This document shows, piece after piece, positions 13,301 through 14,406 of a stretch of DNA of 14,406 nucleotides. A program made the translations under genes and the position numbers. Origin of the DNA: an uncultured Ignavibacteria bacterium (lineage in GTDB: Bacteria; Bacteroidota; Ignavibacteria; SZUA-365); the NCBI GenBank assembly GCA_913060595.1, contig CAJXSA010000049.1, forward strand, positions 1 to 14,406, read 5' to 3'. Positions within the stretch are counted from its first letter, which is position 1. Every line of letters starts with the position of its first letter. The notes under the pieces were generated by a model. It saw only the letters and a list, made by a program, of their open reading frames with translations. It was not told where the DNA came from and made no database searches.

Positions 13301-14406
13301 AACAGGACAGTGCAGCAGATTCGGGGGGGAGAAAAAAATCCGTCGGCAGCGATGCTGCGCCGCTGCGGCTATGGAATTATCTCGCATGGTCAGTAATTAT
13401 CTTCTGCGCGCTTCTGCGCTTCACACCGCTGCAGGCACAGCCGTATTTCTATCATGGGAAATCCTACGGAAGCGAGGCGCAGTATTCTCCGCTGATCGTG
13501 CTGCTGAACGGCGGGTATGATATTCTGCAGCTCGACAAGTATGAACAGCGGATTTTTCGATATCCGCTCGGACGGAATGCCGCGACGGTGCTGCGCAATC
13601 TCGGACGTCCGCTGCCGCTCATCAACGACTACGGGTGGGGACGCTTTCTGCGCACGGAGGTGCTGCCACTGAATTTCAGCAAGGGGGCGAGCTGGTGGCC
13701 GAACTACCAGCTGCACCTGGTGGGCGGGGGCATGACATACCGTCGCCTGCAGGAGTGGTTCACACACCACGGCGCACCGCTGCCGCAGCTGTGGTCGGCC
13801 ATGACAGTCATGGGCTACCACCTCCTCAACGAGATGGTGGAGAACAACAGCGAGGAGGGGGAATTAATTGACCCGATCGCGGATATCTACCTGTTCGACA
13901 TCGGCGGCATACTGCTTTTCAGCTCCGATGCCGTGGCCCGTTTTTTCAGCGAGGAGCTGCAGCTGACGGACTGGTCCACACAGCCGACACTCATGCTCAC
14001 GGATGCCTCGCTGCGTAACACGGGACAGAATTTCGTGCTTCGCTACGCGCTGCCGTTCTGGGAGGACTATTCGCTGCTGTATGTGTTCGGACTGAACGGC
14101 ATGGGGGGACTGAGCCGGCGCTTCGCGAACGGGCATTCCGTATCGGTGGCAATGGGACTGCGCGCGCGCGACATTTACCAGCAGGAGGATCATCCGCTCG
14201 CGCTGTCGGCCTCGCTGACATGGAACGCTGCGCTGTACTGGGACAGGGAAAATTCACTGCTTGCGTCATTGCAGTTCAGCGGAATTTCCTCGAACGTTGC
14301 GACGCTCAATGTGTATCCCGGTGTGATCGGCAGCATGCCGTGGTCACCCGGACTGTGGTGCACGCTGACAACGGAAGGGCGGGTCATGGGAGGAATCACC
14401 GTGCGG
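13297..14406 (+). CDS. Uncharacterised exported protein, 3' end beyond the window
   Basis: An open frame runs without a stop from 13231 to the last base. There is no in-frame ATG near the front; GTG at 13297 is the best start, giving 370 residues so far, with TTG 13264 as the alternative. A hydrophobic segment (WNYLAWSVIIFCALLRF, about 26-42) ending in LQAQ at about 46-49 looks like a signal peptide after an unusually long polar lead. The mature part has a KYEQRIFRYPLG region, then WWPNYQLHLVGGGMTYRRLQ, and a stretch with YHLLNEMVEN, DPIADIYLFDIGGILLF and VARFFSEEL. Beyond about 245 it turns into alternating strands (NFVLRYALPF, SVSVAMGLRARD, ALSASLTWNAALYW), suggesting a beta-rich envelope protein. 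I do not recognise the family. A run of seven G and then seven A lies between the start and the signal peptide. Confidence 0.65.
   Translation, partial: MKQDSAADSGGRKKSVGSDAAPLRLWNYLAWSVIIFCALLRFTPLQAQPYFYHGKSYGSEAQYSPLIVLLNGGYDILQLDKYEQRIFRYPLGRNAATVLRNLGRPLPLINDYGWGRFLRTEVLPLNFSKGASWWPNYQLHLVGGGMTYRRLQEWFTHHGAPLPQLWSAMTVMGYHLLNEMVENNSEEGELIDPIADIYLFDIGGILLFSSDAVARFFSEELQLTDWSTQPTLMLTDASLRNTGQNFVLRYALPFWEDYSLLYVFGLNGMGGLSRRFANGHSVSVAMGLRARDIYQQEDHPLALSASLTWNAALYWDRENSLLASLQFSGISSNVATLNVYPGVIGSMPWSPGLWCTLTTEGRVMGGITVR

Noticed and set aside
1..14406. Defence island, prophage, transposon or CRISPR content
   Set aside because: No transposase, integrase, Cas, restriction or toxin-antitoxin motifs, no direct-repeat array and no terminal repeats were seen; coding style is even across the window.

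Overview
The window looks like chromosomal DNA of a fairly GC-rich member of the Bacteroidetes/Chlorobi (FCB) group. Evidence: two proteins end in type IX secretion (T9SS) type A sorting domains; there are two lipoproteins, an S46 dipeptidyl-peptidase and a TonB C-terminal-domain protein; and one promoter matches the Bacteroidetes TAnnTTTG (-7) / TTG (-33) pattern exactly at -7. Clear Shine-Dalgarno sequences (GGAGG, GGAGAGG, AAGGA) and the GC richness suit a deep lineage (Ignavibacteria, Kapabacteria or Rhodothermia-like) better than a typical Bacteroides. That placement is inference. I see no tRNA, rRNA, CRISPR array or mobile element.

Layout. (1) 2-1327 (+): 3' two-thirds of htpG (Hsp90). 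(2) 5185-1439 (-): four genes in one apparent operon: an ECF sigma factor; a membrane-anchored anti-sigma-like protein with a beta-rich, barrel-like C-terminal region; a von Willebrand factor A (VWA) lipoprotein; and a second VWA protein carrying a T9SS tail. (3) 5410-7098 (+): M2-like zinc metallopeptidase lipoprotein. (4) 9013-7193 (-): CocE/S15-type alpha/beta hydrolase with a T9SS tail. (5) 9180-11312 (+): S46 dipeptidyl-peptidase with the arginine expected for DPP11-type acidic specificity. (6) 11386-12162 (+): WalJ/YycJ-like metallo-beta-lactamase-fold protein. (7) 13049-12213 (-): exported TonB-C plus coiled-coil protein. (8) 13297 to the window end (+): unrecognised exported protein, cut off by the edge, preceded by a dyad-rich AT-rich intergenic region and a 21-codon upstream ORF that overlaps its GTG start.

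How it fits together. Most genes act at the cell envelope. The four-gene sigma operon reads as an envelope-sensing regulatory unit whose last two genes place related VWA domains on a lipid anchor and on a T9SS-secreted protein. The M2-like, S15-like and S46 genes form a neighbourhood of three exported peptide or ester hydrolases, plausibly for peptide scavenging, though they are separate transcription units. Each of the three convergent gene pairs shares one strong hairpin between the two stop codons. The best candidate for something little described is the sigma / anti-sigma-barrel / VWA-VWA operon.
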